Below, piece by piece: positions 7,505 through 15,393 of a DNA stretch of 31,348 bases. The translations under genes and the position numbers were made by a program. Each line of letters starts with the position of its first letter. The stretch's first letter is position 1. Origin of the DNA: Bacteroidales bacterium M2 (GTDB taxonomy: Bacteria > Bacteroidota > Bacteroidia > Bacteroidales > Muribaculaceae); assembly GCA_001689415.1 (NCBI GenBank), contig LUJM01000097.1, positions 1-31,348 of the forward strand. Reading direction: 5' to 3'. The notes under the pieces were generated by a model. That model worked only from the letters and a program-made list of their open reading frames with translations. It was not told where the DNA came from and made no database searches.

Positions 7505-8919
7505 CTCCCTTTGTCGAGGCTTACAACGTGAATACTGTGACGTCTCCCAACAGTATAAGTCAAACCTTGCGCGATATGCCTATAGGTAAGTATATTTTCG
7601 AGGCCGACGTTATAGCACAGAGTAAGACCGACGAGTGCACAGGTGTGTCTCTGTTTATTAATGACCGGTCGCTTGCTTGTGCCAGTATTACTCCCAATTG
7701 GTCAGAACACTATTCAGTAGAATATACCCTTACTGAGATTGCCGACATTACTGTAGGCCTGCGCGTTGCCGAAGGCAGCAATGCGGTGTGGGTCGCTATG
7801 GATAATGCTACTCTCAAATTTTGTGGAAATGGCGAGAATGACGATGCAATAGTATTCAACGCAGGTATCGAGAACATTTATATCAAGGGTAGCAAACAGT
7901 CGGCCAACCATTACGTGACTGTGGAGCGCGATTATGAGAATTATCTGAATCGTATTACCGAGCCCGACAAATATTGCGTTTGGTCTAAGATCTCAGATGT
8001 CGAAACCGGAGATGTATGGCTTTATAATGTTGAAACAAAATCGTTTATACTTCCCGAGGGTAATTATTGGAAAACCTGTGAGGATAAGGCGACAAAAGTA
8101 CTGAGTCTTGAAGCAAGCGGTAATGGCTACAGCATACGTCTTTCGGCCGACAAAAACGGCTATATGAACGCTTTTGGCGGTTTTGCAACCAGCAGGGTGA
8201 TTGTGTCGGATCTGCGTGGCTTCCCTGTCGGGGGGTATTCTTCGGGTGTGTGGGAGTTCGAGCAGACCGGAGATGACAGTATGCCGGAGTTTGAACTGTC
8301 GAATATAACAGAGGGTCTCGAACCTCTTAAAGATGCTATAAAGAAATTGCCCCGGGTGGCAATGATAGACCTTGACGAAAGCGGTATCACTACCTATTGT
8401 GCTCATTTTGATGTTGAAATACCCGCCGGGGTCAAGGCGTATACTACAGGTTTCAATAAGAGCTTTGATACAGTGCTGCTTACCGAAATATCATCGGTCA
8501 TACCTGCCAATACTCCTGTAATACTTGAGTCGCAAGGCGCAACCGAGCCTCATATCATGACTGCGGCTACAGATGCGAGCGTTGCAACTTGTAATAGCGG
8601 GGCCCTTACCGGAGCGCTGTCGGCAATGCAATCGGCCAAGCCCGGTTGTTATGTGCTTAATCCTCAAAATCGTAGATTTGAAAAAGTGACAGCCGACACT
8701 CCTGTAGCCAAAAACAAATGCTATGTCACACTGCCGGAAGGAATTGAAAAACCGGAAGTCCTGAAAATCGCCTATGAAGATCAGACCCAGACAGGAATAG
8801 GGGCATTAGAATCGGGCAAAGACATGGAAGACCTCGTTTTGTACAATCTGAAAGGCCGGGTAGTAGATGCAGGCGCAAAGGGAGTCGTAATCGCCAAAGG
8901 CCGTAAGATGCTAAAGTGA
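7501..8919 (+). CDS. C-terminal fragment of the frameshifted secreted glycosidase-like protein
   Basis: 472 residues without a signal peptide, which makes it unlikely as an independent secreted protein. The first ~110 residues continue the carbohydrate-binding-type beta-sandwich begun upstream (SISQTLRDMPIGKYIFEADVIAQ is typical of such Bacteroidetes modules). A further beta-rich module follows, then a region like those before C-terminal anchoring tails. It ends with LVLYNLKGRVVDAGAKGVVIAKGRKMLK-type sequence resembling a type IX secretion or sorting tail. Its ATG happens to overlap the upstream stop as ATGA, so coupled translation of a separate polypeptide is possible, but coding sequence extends upstream of this ATG in the same frame, so the fragment reading is better supported. 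Confidence 0.65.
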   Translation: MTPFVEAYNVNTVTSPNSISQTLRDMPIGKYIFEADVIAQSKTDECTGVSLFINDRSLACASITPNWSEHYSVEYTLTEIADITVGLRVAEGSNAVWVAMDNATLKFCGNGENDDAIVFNAGIENIYIKGSKQSANHYVTVERDYENYLNRITEPDKYCVWSKISDVETGDVWLYNVETKSFILPEGNYWKTCEDKATKVLSLEASGNGYSIRLSADKNGYMNAFGGFATSRVIVSDLRGFPVGGYSSGVWEFEQTGDDSMPEFELSNITEGLEPLKDAIKKLPRVAMIDLDESGITTYCAHFDVEIPAGVKAYTTGFNKSFDTVLLTEISSVIPANTPVILESQGATEPHIMTAATDASVATCNSGALTGALSAMQSAKPGCYVLNPQNRRFEKVTADTPVAKNKCYVTLPEGIEKPEVLKIAYEDQTQTGIGALESGKDMEDLVLYNLKGRVVDAGAKGVVIAKGRKMLK

Positions 8920-8946
8920 GCTTCAAGGCCTAAATCTTCATGTTTG

Positions 8947-9024
8947 AGAGAGGTGTGGCAAAAAGTATAATTAATCCTCAGAAAAGTAGCACAAGCCTAA
9001 GCTGTTGCGACCTCTCTGAGGATT
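8947..9024. terminator. Candidate terminator region between convergent genes
   Basis: Two overlapping inverted repeats lie between the convergent coding regions: AGAGAGGT at 8947-8954 with ACCTCTCT at 9010-9017, and AATCCTCAG at 8973-8981 with CTGAGGATT at 9016-9024. They share bases and so exclude one another. T-tracts are poor. Position favours a terminator; the sequence alone does not prove it. Confidence 0.35.
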
Positions 9025-9041
9025 TATTGTTGGTTAAAGTT

Positions 9042-9062
9042 ATTAGATATTAGATATTAGAC
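9042..9062. repeat. Three-copy 7-bp tandem repeat over a stop codon
   Basis: ATTAGAT, ATTAGAT, ATTAGAC run in tandem across the stop of the minus-strand gene ending at 9050. Slippage by one unit would change only the last residues of that protein. Confidence 0.6.
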
Positions 9063-9892
9063 TTGCGTTTGTCTATCAGGACCTTGTGGCCGTTTATGAT
9101 GTAAATTGCTTGAGGCAGGCTATGCAGGTCTTCTTTTTTTGCATCTTTCATGACCGGATAGCCGGAAAGATTATAAATGTTGAAGGAGTCGGAGTCTTTT
9201 ACAATTTCCTCGATATTTGTAATAAGGTCAACAATGAATTTTTCAGTATGTTCGGGCCCTTTGCGACCAAAGCTGTCTTTCATTTGGATGTGCAGGGTGT
9301 GTTCACCCAAGGAAAAATTGCTTAAGTCGATAGATAAAAGGATTTCACGTCCGGAAGCGTTGACATCCTTTGTATTTGTCGAGTCTCCGTCGAACCAATA
9401 CTCATACCCCGCCACTTCAGGTTGCGCATTTTCTTGTATAAAGAACATGGTGCGGTATAATTTGCCGGGGATGCCATTGTTGGTTATACTTCGACAATTA
9501 AAAAAGTGTACGCCGGGATTGAGATTGCTTATATCGGTAGAAAATACTGACTGGGGCTTGCTGTCTGAAATCAGACGTGAAACATAATTGTCGTCAATCC
9601 AACATTCGGTTGATGTCGGGGCGGCATCTGATTTGTCGTCATAAACGTAAAACATTGTTCGGAACAGCAATCCGGCTTCACCCTCCATGTTGAAGGCGCG
9701 GAAATTTAAAAAATGCAATCCGGGTTTTATGTTTTCAATAGGTACGTTTATATAGGCACATGTGTCCATGCCGGTTATTACAGAATGACTTGCATACTCC
9801 GAATCTATCCAGTATTCGCCTGTCATTTTGTCGTTGGCATGGATGAGTGTAAAAGCTGCGAACAGCAAAGCGGATGTAAACAAAAGTCTCAT
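9050..9892 (-). CDS. Secreted protein with three YWID-type repeats and C-terminal tail
   Basis: A 280-residue protein with signal peptide MRLLFTSALLFAAFTLIHA. Three imperfect repeats of about 60 residues start with (E)YWID/CWIDD/YWFDG near residues 26, 95 and 162. The first two contain the shared pattern PG(L/V)HF(L/F)N.R and (L/Y)(F/Y)RTMF(Y/F)(V/I), each likely a beta-sandwich unit; the third is more diverged. The last ~40 residues (NIYNLSGYPVMKDA, then AIYIINGHKVLI) resemble the Bacteroidetes C-terminal sorting-type tail. Such repeat proteins recur in Bacteroidetes but have no established function; an adhesin or surface role is inference. It starts 7 bases after the stop of the upstream beta-helix gene and is surely co-transcribed with it. 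Confidence 0.75.
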   Translation of the reverse strand: MRLLFTSALLFAAFTLIHANDKMTGEYWIDSEYASHSVITGMDTCAYINVPIENIKPGLHFLNFRAFNMEGEAGLLFRTMFYVYDDKSDAAPTSTECWIDDNYVSRLISDSKPQSVFSTDISNLNPGVHFFNCRSITNNGIPGKLYRTMFFIQENAQPEVAGYEYWFDGDSTNTKDVNASGREILLSIDLSNFSLGEHTLHIQMKDSFGRKGPEHTEKFIVDLITNIEEIVKDSDSFNIYNLSGYPVMKDAKKEDLHSLPQAIYIINGHKVLIDKRKSNI

Positions 9893-9899
9893 ATCAGTA

Positions 9900-10901
9900 C
9901 TATTTTACACCGACAGTGAGCTTGACATCCAATCTTTTCTCAATAGCATCGAGTTTGACTTCTGCATCGGTAACTACCGGAACATTGAGCGTGAGAGTAT
10001 ACGGAGTCATGCCACCAAAACAACCTATCACGGTGCCGTCGTTTCCGATATAACCGTTTTCAATCAGTTCATTGTTGCTATACATGCAGCTCATGTTGTC
10101 GCTTAGAACTTTTGTGCTTTCTACAGTCCAGCAGTTCTCACGGTAACAACTGGTTTTTATAGTAAGTCGATATGTGCTCACAAGAGAGTTGATAATGGAG
10201 CAGCCACTCAAACTTACTTCGCTTCCACTTCGGCCGTATCCGCTGATAGAGTTGATGAGCGAGCCTTTGAAGTTTTCAAAATCATGGAATGTCCTGACAT
10301 TGCAGTTGATAAATGTAATTTCTTTTGAGCTATTACTGCTATAATAATCCGAGGGATGTTTAAAGTCTACCGCGTAGAACTTCGAATTTACAGCTTGCAG
10401 AGACATTACATATTGGGGCACGGATATGTATTTTGAACAATAGCACTTGTCGATTACGACATTGGTTTGAGCCCTGTCGAAAACCAATGACTCAAAATAG
10501 CATTGCTTTATTTTAAAACCGTCGAGAGGTGTTGTCACGCGAATGCTGTAGTTGTCATTGCCCGCGATGGAATAGCCGTTGAATGAGAGGCCTTCGAGGA
10601 TTGAAGATTTAAGTGATACAGAGTCTGGTATAGCAACGGTTATGAGTCCTGTTATCACAGTCTCCCTGTCACCCTCGCCTCTTACCGTAATTTGTTTGTC
10701 GATGGTAAATCCCGGATATGTGCCCTTTGATAAGAATATAGTGTCGCCGTCGACCGAGTTTGAAAGGGCCTCGTCAAGGTCGTCTTGTGAATATACGGTT
10801 ACGAAACCTTCGTGCTGCAATAGCACAGCAGCATTAGGAAGAGCCTGACAGGTTATCGCAGACAGCAGCAAGAGTGTTAATGTGTAATATATCTTTCTCA
10901 T
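9900..10901 (-). CDS. Secreted parallel beta-helix (pectate-lyase-like fold) protein
   Basis: A 333-residue protein with signal peptide MRKIYYTLTLLLLSAITCQA. The segment QDDLDEALSNSVDGDTIFLSKGTY followed by short repeated rungs (ITVRGEGDRETVITG, GLSFNGYSI, KIKQCYF, ITFINCNVRTF, VSLSGCSI) is characteristic of right-handed beta-helix proteins. The fold is shared with pectate lyases, but no catalytic set is visible, so an enzyme call is not justified. The C-terminal block GCFGGMTPYTLTLNVPVVT is a recurring ending of Bacteroidetes proteins of this kind. It is the first gene of a two-gene minus-strand unit with the YWID-repeat protein, suggesting a shared surface role. Confidence 0.75.
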   Translation of the reverse strand: MRKIYYTLTLLLLSAITCQALPNAAVLLQHEGFVTVYSQDDLDEALSNSVDGDTIFLSKGTYPGFTIDKQITVRGEGDRETVITGLITVAIPDSVSLKSSILEGLSFNGYSIAGNDNYSIRVTTPLDGFKIKQCYFESLVFDRAQTNVVIDKCYCSKYISVPQYVMSLQAVNSKFYAVDFKHPSDYYSSNSSKEITFINCNVRTFHDFENFKGSLINSISGYGRSGSEVSLSGCSIINSLVSTYRLTIKTSCYRENCWTVESTKVLSDNMSCMYSNNELIENGYIGNDGTVIGCFGGMTPYTLTLNVPVVTDAEVKLDAIEKRLDVKLTVGVK

Positions 10902-10918
10902 TTTTGAAATAGGTTATG

Positions 10919-10938
10919 GTGCAATATGAACATTGCAC
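10919..10938 (-). promoter_or_regulatory. Perfect 7-bp inverted repeat just upstream of the beta-helix gene
   Basis: GTGCAAT and ATTGCAC are separated by 6 bases and lie 17 bases before the start codon of the minus-strand gene. A run of eight T on the plus strand (A on minus) follows at 10945-10952. It could be an operator or a leader hairpin; with the T-run it would also serve as a plus-strand terminator, but no plus-strand gene ends here. Confidence 0.35.
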
Positions 10939-11066
10939 AGTCTGTTTTTTTTAAGGATGTGTAGTGAAGTTGGAATTCTGGTCTAAGGCTAAGTCTCTTA
11001 TCTCATTTATCTGGCTTAGGCTGGCTTGTCCCCTGTTTCAGCCTATATATGGTTTCTAAATGGCAC

Positions 11067-11318
11067 AAAAAAAGCGCGGGACGATTTCACTGATTATTTC
11101 TATCGAGGCATCGCCAAACGCCTTAAACGCAATAAACAGTCCGCTCCCACGCCTTATCGGATATCGATATCCCCTTGTCGGGGAGCGGATATACGACAAG
11201 CATGAGCGTCTCTTGACTGCTTTACCTGCGTTTGAAAGATTGGCGATTTTCGATAGAAGGATAAAGCAAAAAACGCTTCCAAAAATGTCTCGGATAAATG
11301 CCCGAGGGGATTATCCGA
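11067..11318 (-). ncRNA. Candidate structured RNA (about 250 nt) with rod and H-type pseudoknot
   Basis: A consensus promoter points into this gene-free block. Read on the minus strand the RNA has a 5' hairpin (TCGGATAA 11318-11311 with TTATCCGA 11297-11290). A rod follows, of 7, 8 and 6 bp: 11257-11251 with 11105-11099, 11247-11240 with 11117-11110, 11233-11228 with 11130-11125. The rod closes a large asymmetric loop. Inside, CTTGTCG 11200-11194 pairs with CGACAAG 11180-11174, and TCCGCTCCC 11189-11181 pairs with GGGAGCGGA 11148-11140. The order A-B-A'-B' with no base between B and A' is a coaxial H-type pseudoknot, with a GGATATC/GATATCC hairpin in its long loop. Seven U follow at 11073-11067. 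Signatures of tmRNA, RNase P and SRP RNA are absent. The rod with a central bubble is reminiscent of 6S RNA, but the pseudoknot is not. It could instead be a long leader of the beta-helix gene. Confidence 0.6.
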
Positions 11319-11320
11319 CG

Positions 11321-11352
11321 CAAAGTTACACTAATAAATATGACTTGCCAAA
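11321..11352 (-). promoter_or_regulatory. Consensus promoter for the structured RNA
   Basis: On the minus strand TTTG (11352-11349), exactly 20 bases, then TAACTTTG (11328-11321): a full match to the Bacteroidetes housekeeping promoter. Predicted transcription starts near 11314-11318, at the foot of the first RNA hairpin. The nearest coding sequence in that direction is more than 400 bases away. Confidence 0.75.
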
Positions 11353-11400
11353 AAAAACGGTAGAAAATAAGTTTTAAAGTCTTTTAAACAGTGGTATAAT

Positions 11401-11444
11401 ATGCCAAACTCCGGTCCGTTGTATAGCGGGCCGGAGTTTGGCAT
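11401..11444 (-). terminator. Strong hairpin downstream of the GT90 gene
   Basis: ATGCCAAACTCCGG (11401-11414) pairs perfectly with CCGGAGTTTGGCAT (11431-11444), a 14-bp stem starting 15 bases beyond the GT90 stop. The T-run is better on the plus side (11449-11453) than on the minus side, so termination may be bidirectional. It separates GT90 from the promoter of the structured RNA. Confidence 0.65.
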
Positions 11445-11458
11445 TATGTTTTTGGGGG

Positions 11459-12469
11459 CTATATTGGATTTTGACCGGTTGCCTCGAAATATCGTTGTAG
11501 CGTGAGGAGTGATGTGATTTTCTCGCGTTCGGGGTCGCGGAATTGGTCTACATATTCATGCGCATGGGCTATAATTTCTTCAGCTTCCCACGGCTGTTCG
11601 ATGTAATATCTGATTTTCTGTTCGAGGTCGGAAAGGTCGGGCAGTACCTCGATATAGTGGTATCCGCCAATGAGTCTGCCTTCCATAAACCATGTTTCAT
11701 ATTTTGGTTTGGGCATGACTGCAACGGAGTTCGACGACATTATCCATTTGAGGTTACTTGCCACATCGTTGCCCTCGAGGGCGATTATGAACTTGTATTT
11801 CAGTTGCTCGGGAATGGTGAGTTTGAGTACACGCCATTCTTCGGGTATTCTGCCTGGTTTGTCAACATCGCCTACGTCGATCAGGCTGCTGTTGATGTAG
11901 TCTTCCATTAGCTTTGTCCTAAGCACATTGCCCCTTGTACGCCCTCGGAAAAGCGCCTTGTCGATTTTCTGAGCAAAAGGAATCTTGTCTTTTAGAAGAA
12001 TGAAATGCCTTACCGCGTCGAGGCAGAGTAGTATTGAATTGGCGTTGTTATCGCCAATCGGGCGGCTTTTGACTATTGATGGCTCTTGAGGGATATGTAT
12101 GATATCGCCGGGAAGCAATGATATCCTGTTGCTTAAATCGAACCAGCGGGCAAAGCGCAGAGTGTCGAGCGGGTATACTTTCTGCCCTTTGATTTTGACA
12201 TCCGCGATAGGTGTGGCGTCGGAGGGTATTGCCGTGGCCGGGCCGAGTTTGCAATAATAATTGCGACGCTCTAAAATATCGGCATAATCGCTTCGGTATG
12301 TAGCCTTTGCGAGCGTTGACCTAAGTTTACGCCTCAGATACCACGCAGGTATGCGCAGTCTTATATAGCTGTAGAGGTAGTATTTCCACTTCGGGTTTTT
12401 ACCATTGAAAATTGTGGCATACAAGCGCCGAAGCAGAGTGTTTTGAGATTCTTGGTCGGAGTCTTTCAT
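11459..12469 (-). CDS. Glycosyltransferase family 90 (CAP10/LpsA-like)
   Basis: A 336-residue cytoplasmic enzyme with no signal peptide. FRGRTRG at residues 174-180 and the block LEGNDVASNLKWIMSSNS at about 231-248, followed by MPKPKYETWF and the LIGGYHYIEV segment, are the conserved signature of GT90 (CAP10 domain, lipopolysaccharide A protein). Bacterial relatives add a sugar to LPS core or a capsule; donor and acceptor cannot be read here. It stands alone between its own promoter at 12534-12565 and a strong downstream hairpin, so it is a single-gene unit rather than part of a polysaccharide cluster. The start at 12469 gives a leader of about 58 bases. Confidence 0.88.
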   Translation of the reverse strand: MKDSDQESQNTLLRRLYATIFNGKNPKWKYYLYSYIRLRIPAWYLRRKLRSTLAKATYRSDYADILERRNYYCKLGPATAIPSDATPIADVKIKGQKVYPLDTLRFARWFDLSNRISLLPGDIIHIPQEPSIVKSRPIGDNNANSILLCLDAVRHFILLKDKIPFAQKIDKALFRGRTRGNVLRTKLMEDYINSSLIDVGDVDKPGRIPEEWRVLKLTIPEQLKYKFIIALEGNDVASNLKWIMSSNSVAVMPKPKYETWFMEGRLIGGYHYIEVLPDLSDLEQKIRYYIEQPWEAEEIIAHAHEYVDQFRDPEREKITSLLTLQRYFEATGQNPI

Positions 12470-12533
12470 TATGTGCTAATGCTGTTGGGTTTTGATAGCC
12501 CGGACTAAATGTGTGATTGGTTATCAGACCTCG

Positions 12534-12565
12534 CAAAGTTATAAATATTTTTGGTACTGCACAAT
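12534..12565 (-). promoter_or_regulatory. Promoter for the GT90 gene
   Basis: On the minus strand ATTG (12565-12562), 20 bases, TAACTTTG (12541-12534). The -7 is exact and the -33 differs by one base. It is divergent from the patatin promoter at 12652-12683. Confidence 0.6.
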
Positions 12566-12651
12566 AATAAAAACTGAATCGATGCGAGGAGGCCGGAAAC
12601 ACAATATTCCGCACTCACTTGAAGCTGAAATGAAAATATTTGGGCCGAAAA

Positions 12652-12683
12652 ATTGACGGTTAGGAATATTTAAGCTAATTTTG
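12652..12683 (+). promoter_or_regulatory. Promoter for the patatin-GH13-prs unit
   Basis: ATTG (12652-12655), 20 bases, TAATTTTG (12676-12683). Exact -7, one mismatch at -33. The predicted leader before the ATG at 12725 is about 35 bases. Confidence 0.6.
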
Positions 12684-12724
12684 CAATCGAAAAGAGCTCT
12701 AATAGGCTGTGTCTTTTTAGAAAT

Positions 12725-13549
12725 ATGACGTTAAAGGCTAATACAGAGAATGTTGAGCAGTGCCCTTATCAATTGGGCGTGGCACTCAGCGGTGGCGGTG
12801 CACGAGGCTTTGCCCATGTGGGCGCCTTGATGGCTATCGAGGAGGCCGGTTTGCGACCAGATGCCATTGCCGGGGTCAGTGCAGGCTCGGTAATAGCCGT
12901 TCTGTATGCCGCAGGTGTCAAGCCTATAGACATGGCCGATATTTTCGGCGGCCAGAGTTTCCGCAACCTCGCCGAGCTGAGCTGGGGCAAGGGCGGGCTT
13001 TTCAAAATCGATAAATTCATTAAGCTCGTCAAGGATGCTATCGGCGATAAACAGAATATCGAAGACCTCGATATCCCTACCTTTATCATCGCATCTGACC
13101 TTGACAATGCCCGGCCTCATATTTTCGACAGTGGCGAGATAATGCCGCGTATGCTTGCTTCGTGCTCGATACCTATTATCTTTCCGCCGGTAGAAATCGA
13201 CGGCGTGCACTACGTTGACGGTGGTGTACTGCGCAATATGCCCGCCTGGGCGCTGCGCGACAAATGCCGTACACTGATAGGCATAAATGTCAGCCCGCTG
13301 CGCAAAAAAGATAAATACAGCTCGATAATCGAAGTTGCATATCGCACTTATAATCTGATGGCCAAGGCCAATCAGGCTCAGGATATGGAGATGTGCGACC
13401 TGTCGGTGCAGACACCCGAAATCGCAGATTACGCCGTGTTTGACCTGAGCCAAATTAAAGAACTGGTTGTCAGCGGTTACATGCATACCCGCAAGGCACT
13501 CAAAAACGCCGGTATGTGGCACCCAACAACAAGCAAGGATAAACAATGA
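12725..13549 (+). CDS. Patatin-like phospholipase family protein
   Basis: A 274-residue serine lipase-fold protein without a signal peptide, likely cytoplasmic or membrane-peripheral. The oxyanion loop SGGGARGFAHVGAL lies near residues 20-33, the nucleophile S52 is in GVSAGS, and the dyad aspartate D165 is in VDGGVLRNMP, so the catalytic set is complete. Family members hydrolyse acyl esters of phospholipids; the substrate here is unknown. It overlaps the amylase gene by ATGA, giving a translationally coupled lipid and glucan hydrolase pair, and is first in a unit ending with prs. Confidence 0.9.
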   Translation: MTLKANTENVEQCPYQLGVALSGGGARGFAHVGALMAIEEAGLRPDAIAGVSAGSVIAVLYAAGVKPIDMADIFGGQSFRNLAELSWGKGGLFKIDKFIKLVKDAIGDKQNIEDLDIPTFIIASDLDNARPHIFDSGEIMPRMLASCSIPIIFPPVEIDGVHYVDGGVLRNMPAWALRDKCRTLIGINVSPLRKKDKYSSIIEVAYRTYNLMAKANQAQDMEMCDLSVQTPEIADYAVFDLSQIKELVVSGYMHTRKALKNAGMWHPTTSKDKQ

Positions 13550-15366
13550 CCTACGTAAAGCCAATCATCTATCAATTACTCCCGCGACTGTTTGCAAATT
13601 ATTGCGACGCACCTGTCGTCAACGGTACGTTAGCCGAAAACGGCTCGGGCAAGCTCAACGACATCACCCCCACGGTGCTTGATTCTATCAAGGGCCTTGG
13701 CGCTACCCACGTGTGGTATACCGGTGTGATAGAGCATGCGCACGATGCCGACTATACGGCCTACGGTATACCAAAGCACAACCCTTATGTAATCAAAGGG
13801 CATGCCGGTAGCCCGTATGCTATTACCGATTACTACGATATCGACCCGGACCTGGCCGTAGACGTGCCCCGCAGGATGAATGAATTCGAAGCATTGGTAA
13901 AGCGTACACACGATGCCGGTCTGAAAGTGATTATCGACTTTGTACCCAACCACGTAGGCCGCCAGTATGCATCAGATGCAAAGCCTGCCGGCATCGAGGA
14001 TTTCGGCAACGGCGACAACCACGAGATGTTCTTTGCCCGCGACAATAATTTCTACTATATCACCTGGCAACAGTTTGCTCCGCATATCGATCTTGGCTGC
14101 GGACCGGACGCATATGTCGAATTCCCGGCAAAGGCATCGGGCAACGACTGCTTTACCGCATTTCCCGGCGTCAACGACTGGTACGATACCGTGAAACTGA
14201 ATTACGGCGTCGATTACGGCGACGGCAGCCGCCATTTCGACCCTATACCCGACACATGGCTCAAAATGCTGCATATTTTGCGCTATTGGGCTTCGAAGGG
14301 TATCGACGGCTTCCGTTGCGATATGGTACACATGGTACCTCTCGAGTTTTGGCACTGGGCCATACCTCAGGTCAAACAGCACTATCCGCATATAATATTT
14401 ATCGCCGAAATCTATGATATCGGCCTATACCGTCCGTTTATCGATTACGGCGGTTTCGACTACCTCTACGACAAGGTCAATCTCTACGATACTCTTCGAG
14501 CTATCGAGACCCAGAATCATTCGGCAGCGAGAATCACCGGATGCTGGCAGGCTGTAGAAGGTATCGGCCAACATATGCTCAACTTCCTCGAGAACCACGA
14601 CGAACAGCGCTTCGCATCGCCGTTCTATGCCGGCGACGCTCGCCGTGCCATACCCTCGATGGCAGTAAGCACCTTTATCAACAAGGGCCCGATGATGATT
14701 TACTTCGGTCAGGAACTTGGCGAGCCCGGCACCGACAGCGAAGGCTACAGCGGTCACGATGGCCGTACCACCATATTCGATTACTGGAGTGTGGCATCGG
14801 TGCGTCGTTGGCTCGACCGTGGCAGCTGCAAAGGCAAGCTTACGCCCGAAGAGGAAGAACTACGCCGCAAGTATACCGATATACTCTCACTTGCCAATTC
14901 CGAACAGGCTATCGCCGACGGTGATTTCTTCGACCTGATGTATGTCAATCTCGAGAATCCGGGCCTCAACCCCCACCGTCATTTCGCGTTCCTGCGCCAC
15001 AAAGACGACGACTTGCTTGTAATTGTGGCAAACTTTGGCGACAGCGACAGCGACATATCGCTAAATATCCCCATGCATGCCTTCCTGTCGCTCGATCTGC
15101 CCCAGGGTACTGATACCGAGGCTTGCGAATTGCTCAGCGGTATTACCGAGGCCAAGACCCTCAGTGCTACCGAGCCAATGAAGATCAGCGTACCTGCCCA
15201 TGGAGCAGAGGTTTGGAAGCTTTCGCGCAATCGCATCGAACCGCTCCGCGGCGCTGCAACCCGACGTTCCACACCCAAAGTCGCAAAGCAGGTAAATGCC
15301 TCCAAGAGTGAGAAAGAGCCCAAGAAACCGGCTCCCGACATGACATACAAAAAGAATAAAAAATAG
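13546..15366 (+). CDS. Alpha-amylase family (GH13) glycosyl hydrolase, cytoplasmic
   Basis: A 606-residue TIM-barrel alpha-glucan enzyme with no signal peptide, so it should act on intracellular glucans, glycogen or imported maltodextrins. The GH13 regions are intact: VIIDFVPNHV, GIDGFRCDMVH with nucleophile D259, IIFIAEIYD with acid/base E288, and FLENHDEQR with D352. A beta-sandwich C-terminal domain follows, then a Lys/Pro/Ser-rich disordered tail over roughly the last 45 residues (KSEKEPKKPAPD), unusual for the family. Whether it hydrolyses or transfers glucosyl units is open. Its start overlaps the patatin stop by 4 bases, and prs follows after 27 bases. Confidence 0.92.
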   Translation: MTYVKPIIYQLLPRLFANYCDAPVVNGTLAENGSGKLNDITPTVLDSIKGLGATHVWYTGVIEHAHDADYTAYGIPKHNPYVIKGHAGSPYAITDYYDIDPDLAVDVPRRMNEFEALVKRTHDAGLKVIIDFVPNHVGRQYASDAKPAGIEDFGNGDNHEMFFARDNNFYYITWQQFAPHIDLGCGPDAYVEFPAKASGNDCFTAFPGVNDWYDTVKLNYGVDYGDGSRHFDPIPDTWLKMLHILRYWASKGIDGFRCDMVHMVPLEFWHWAIPQVKQHYPHIIFIAEIYDIGLYRPFIDYGGFDYLYDKVNLYDTLRAIETQNHSAARITGCWQAVEGIGQHMLNFLENHDEQRFASPFYAGDARRAIPSMAVSTFINKGPMMIYFGQELGEPGTDSEGYSGHDGRTTIFDYWSVASVRRWLDRGSCKGKLTPEEEELRRKYTDILSLANSEQAIADGDFFDLMYVNLENPGLNPHRHFAFLRHKDDDLLVIVANFGDSDSDISLNIPMHAFLSLDLPQGTDTEACELLSGITEAKTLSATEPMKISVPAHGAEVWKLSRNRIEPLRGAATRRSTPKVAKQVNASKSEKEPKKPAPDMTYKKNKK

Positions 15367-15393
15367 ACCTGAAACAACATCATATTCTATCCA

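Noticed and set aside
3294..8919. A polysaccharide utilisation locus
   Set aside because: There is a sensor-regulator and a secreted glycosidase-like gene but no SusC/SusD pair, so the formal definition is not met.
11067..11318. tmRNA, RNase P RNA or SRP RNA at the structured block
   Set aside because: No tRNA-like CCA end or tag frame, no GAGGAAAGUCC-type RNase P core, and no SRP apical GGAA/GCAGCC loop pair.
11060..11377. 105-codon plus-strand frame in the intergenic gap
   Set aside because: It lies antisense to the candidate structured RNA and its promoter, has low-complexity unprotein-like sequence, and has no promoter of its own.
12731..13564. 277-codon minus-strand frame opposite the patatin gene
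   Set aside because: The patatin catalytic dyad and oxyanion loop are on the plus strand; the antisense frame has no recognisable features.
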